Shown one piece after another: positions 5,512-5,828 of a DNA stretch of 5,828 bases. The stretch is taken from positions 1-5,828 of the forward strand of contig JAEYVN010000012.1 of the NCBI GenBank assembly GCA_023431725.1, in the 5' to 3' direction. A model generated the notes under the pieces. That model was not told the DNA's origin and searched no databases. It was given only the letters and a program-made list of their open reading frames with translations. Origin of the DNA: Pseudomonadota bacterium. GTDB taxonomy: Bacteria > Pseudomonadota > Alphaproteobacteria > Rhizobiales > Xanthobacteraceae. How positions within the stretch are numbered: the stretch's first letter is position 1; each line of letters opens with the position of its first letter. Both the position numbers and the translations under genes were made by a program.

Positions 5512-5685
5512 GCTCGACGCCGCGGTGAATGACGCGCTCAAGTCCGACGACCTGAAAAAGCGCAGCGCGCCGAGAAGGCGCGGAGCCGGCCTGCGGGCAC
5601 GCCGCAGCAATTCGCCGATGAGATCGAACGCCATCTCGCCATCTGGAATGGCTTCGCCGAGAAGAACTGCATCAAGGTCGACTGA
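5512..5685 (+). pseudogene. Frameshifted 3' remnant of a second TTT-family binding-protein gene
   Basis: Bases 5512-5557 match 4983-5028 of the intact TTT gene at 43 of 46 positions and encode LDAAVNDALKSDDLK (intact residues 277-291). Bases 5605-5683 match 5074-5152 at 68 of 79 and encode a tail beginning QQFADEIERHLAIWN and ending at the TGA at 5683-5685 (intact residues 307-332). Between these blocks the remnant has 47 bases where the intact gene has 45, so the two blocks are in different frames. Similarity stops abruptly before 5512, and about the first 275 codons are missing. It is a degraded tandem paralogue and should yield no functional binding protein: no signal peptide or ligand-binding loops remain. 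An ATG at 5510 in the first frame is not preceded by a ribosome binding site. Confidence 0.88.
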
Positions 5686-5726
5686 TCGCACTTCACCGCC
5701 GGCCGCATGGCGGACCCGATTTTCAT

Positions 5727-5762
5727 ATGCCGCGAGCCGCACGGTTCGCGGCATTGCTTTTT
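5727..5762 (+). terminator. Rho-independent terminator behind the TTT gene remnant
   Basis: ATGCCGCGAGCC (5727-5738), loop GCAC, GGTTCGCGGCAT (5743-5754) form a 12-bp stem with one G-U pair at the same place as in the terminator at 5208-5245. It is followed by TGC and five T (5758-5762). It is evidently the paralogous copy of that terminator and still looks functional. Confidence 0.75.
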
Positions 5763-5828
5763 GCTGTACCGGCTCGTGGAACGCCTGGCGATTTGGATGT
5801 GGCGCGATGCCTCCGCATTGTGTTGAGA

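Noticed and set aside
5410..5754. Minus-strand frame of 114 codons over the TTT remnant
   Set aside because: It is antisense to the remnant and its terminator; its apparent similarity to other antisense frames comes only from the duplicated TTT 3' end.
5246..5828. Insertion sequence or phage attachment site as the cause of the disrupted TTT copy
   Set aside because: I found no transposase coding sequence, terminal inverted repeats or target-site duplication; tandem duplication and decay explain the similarity.

Overview
The window looks like a piece of a GC-rich alphaproteobacterial chromosome, probably from the order Hyphomicrobiales (Bradyrhizobium/Rhodopseudomonas/Afipia-like or a relative). 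That placement is an inference. It rests on high-GC codon use, the CBS-domain protein with a possible FixK/FNR-type box, and the orphan TTT (Bug/TctC-like) solute-binding protein with the relic of a second copy beside it. No rRNA, tRNA, CRISPR array, transposase or phage gene is visible.

Layout. (i) Positions 1-224, minus strand: N-terminal part of a CBS-domain protein that runs off the left edge, with a possible FixK/FNR-type box upstream (277-290). (ii) Positions 314-814, minus strand: a MarR-family regulator with a GTG start. (iii) Positions 815-985: a divergent regulatory region. On the plus strand a good sigma70-like promoter (TTTACA-17-TATGCT) has a perfect 12-bp palindrome, TTGCATATGCAA, inside its spacer, a natural site for the MarR protein. 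(iv) Positions 986-2632, plus strand: a flavin reductase gene and a luciferase-like (LLM class) flavin-dependent monooxygenase gene, the two halves of a two-component monooxygenase, ended by a strong rho-independent terminator at 2681-2713. (v) Positions 2824-5154, plus strand: a 427-residue protein made of three tandem RidA/YjgF-like domains, followed 48 bases later by a secreted TTT-family binding protein, ended by a terminator at 5208-5245. (vi) Positions 5246-5828: no intact gene. The region holds a frameshifted 3' remnant of a second TTT gene (5512-5685) that still carries its own 3' untranslated region and terminator.

Together the genes suggest a small regulated catabolic module. A periplasmic protein captures a small organic acid or similar compound, the two-component flavin monooxygenase oxidises it or a derivative, the Rid-like protein handles a reactive or ring-opened intermediate, and the MarR protein senses the substrate. 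The substrate cannot be read from the sequence. The combination of LLM oxygenase, flavin reductase and Rid-like protein recalls the Rut pyrimidine pathway (RutA, RutF, RutC), but the other Rut genes are not seen and this is not a Rut operon.

The most notable points are the single-chain triple-Rid protein, whose repeats lack the canonical catalytic arginine; the operator embedded in the promoter spacer; and the TTT gene remnant, whose 3' untranslated region is better conserved than its coding part and whose terminator has diverged by compensatory base-pair changes.
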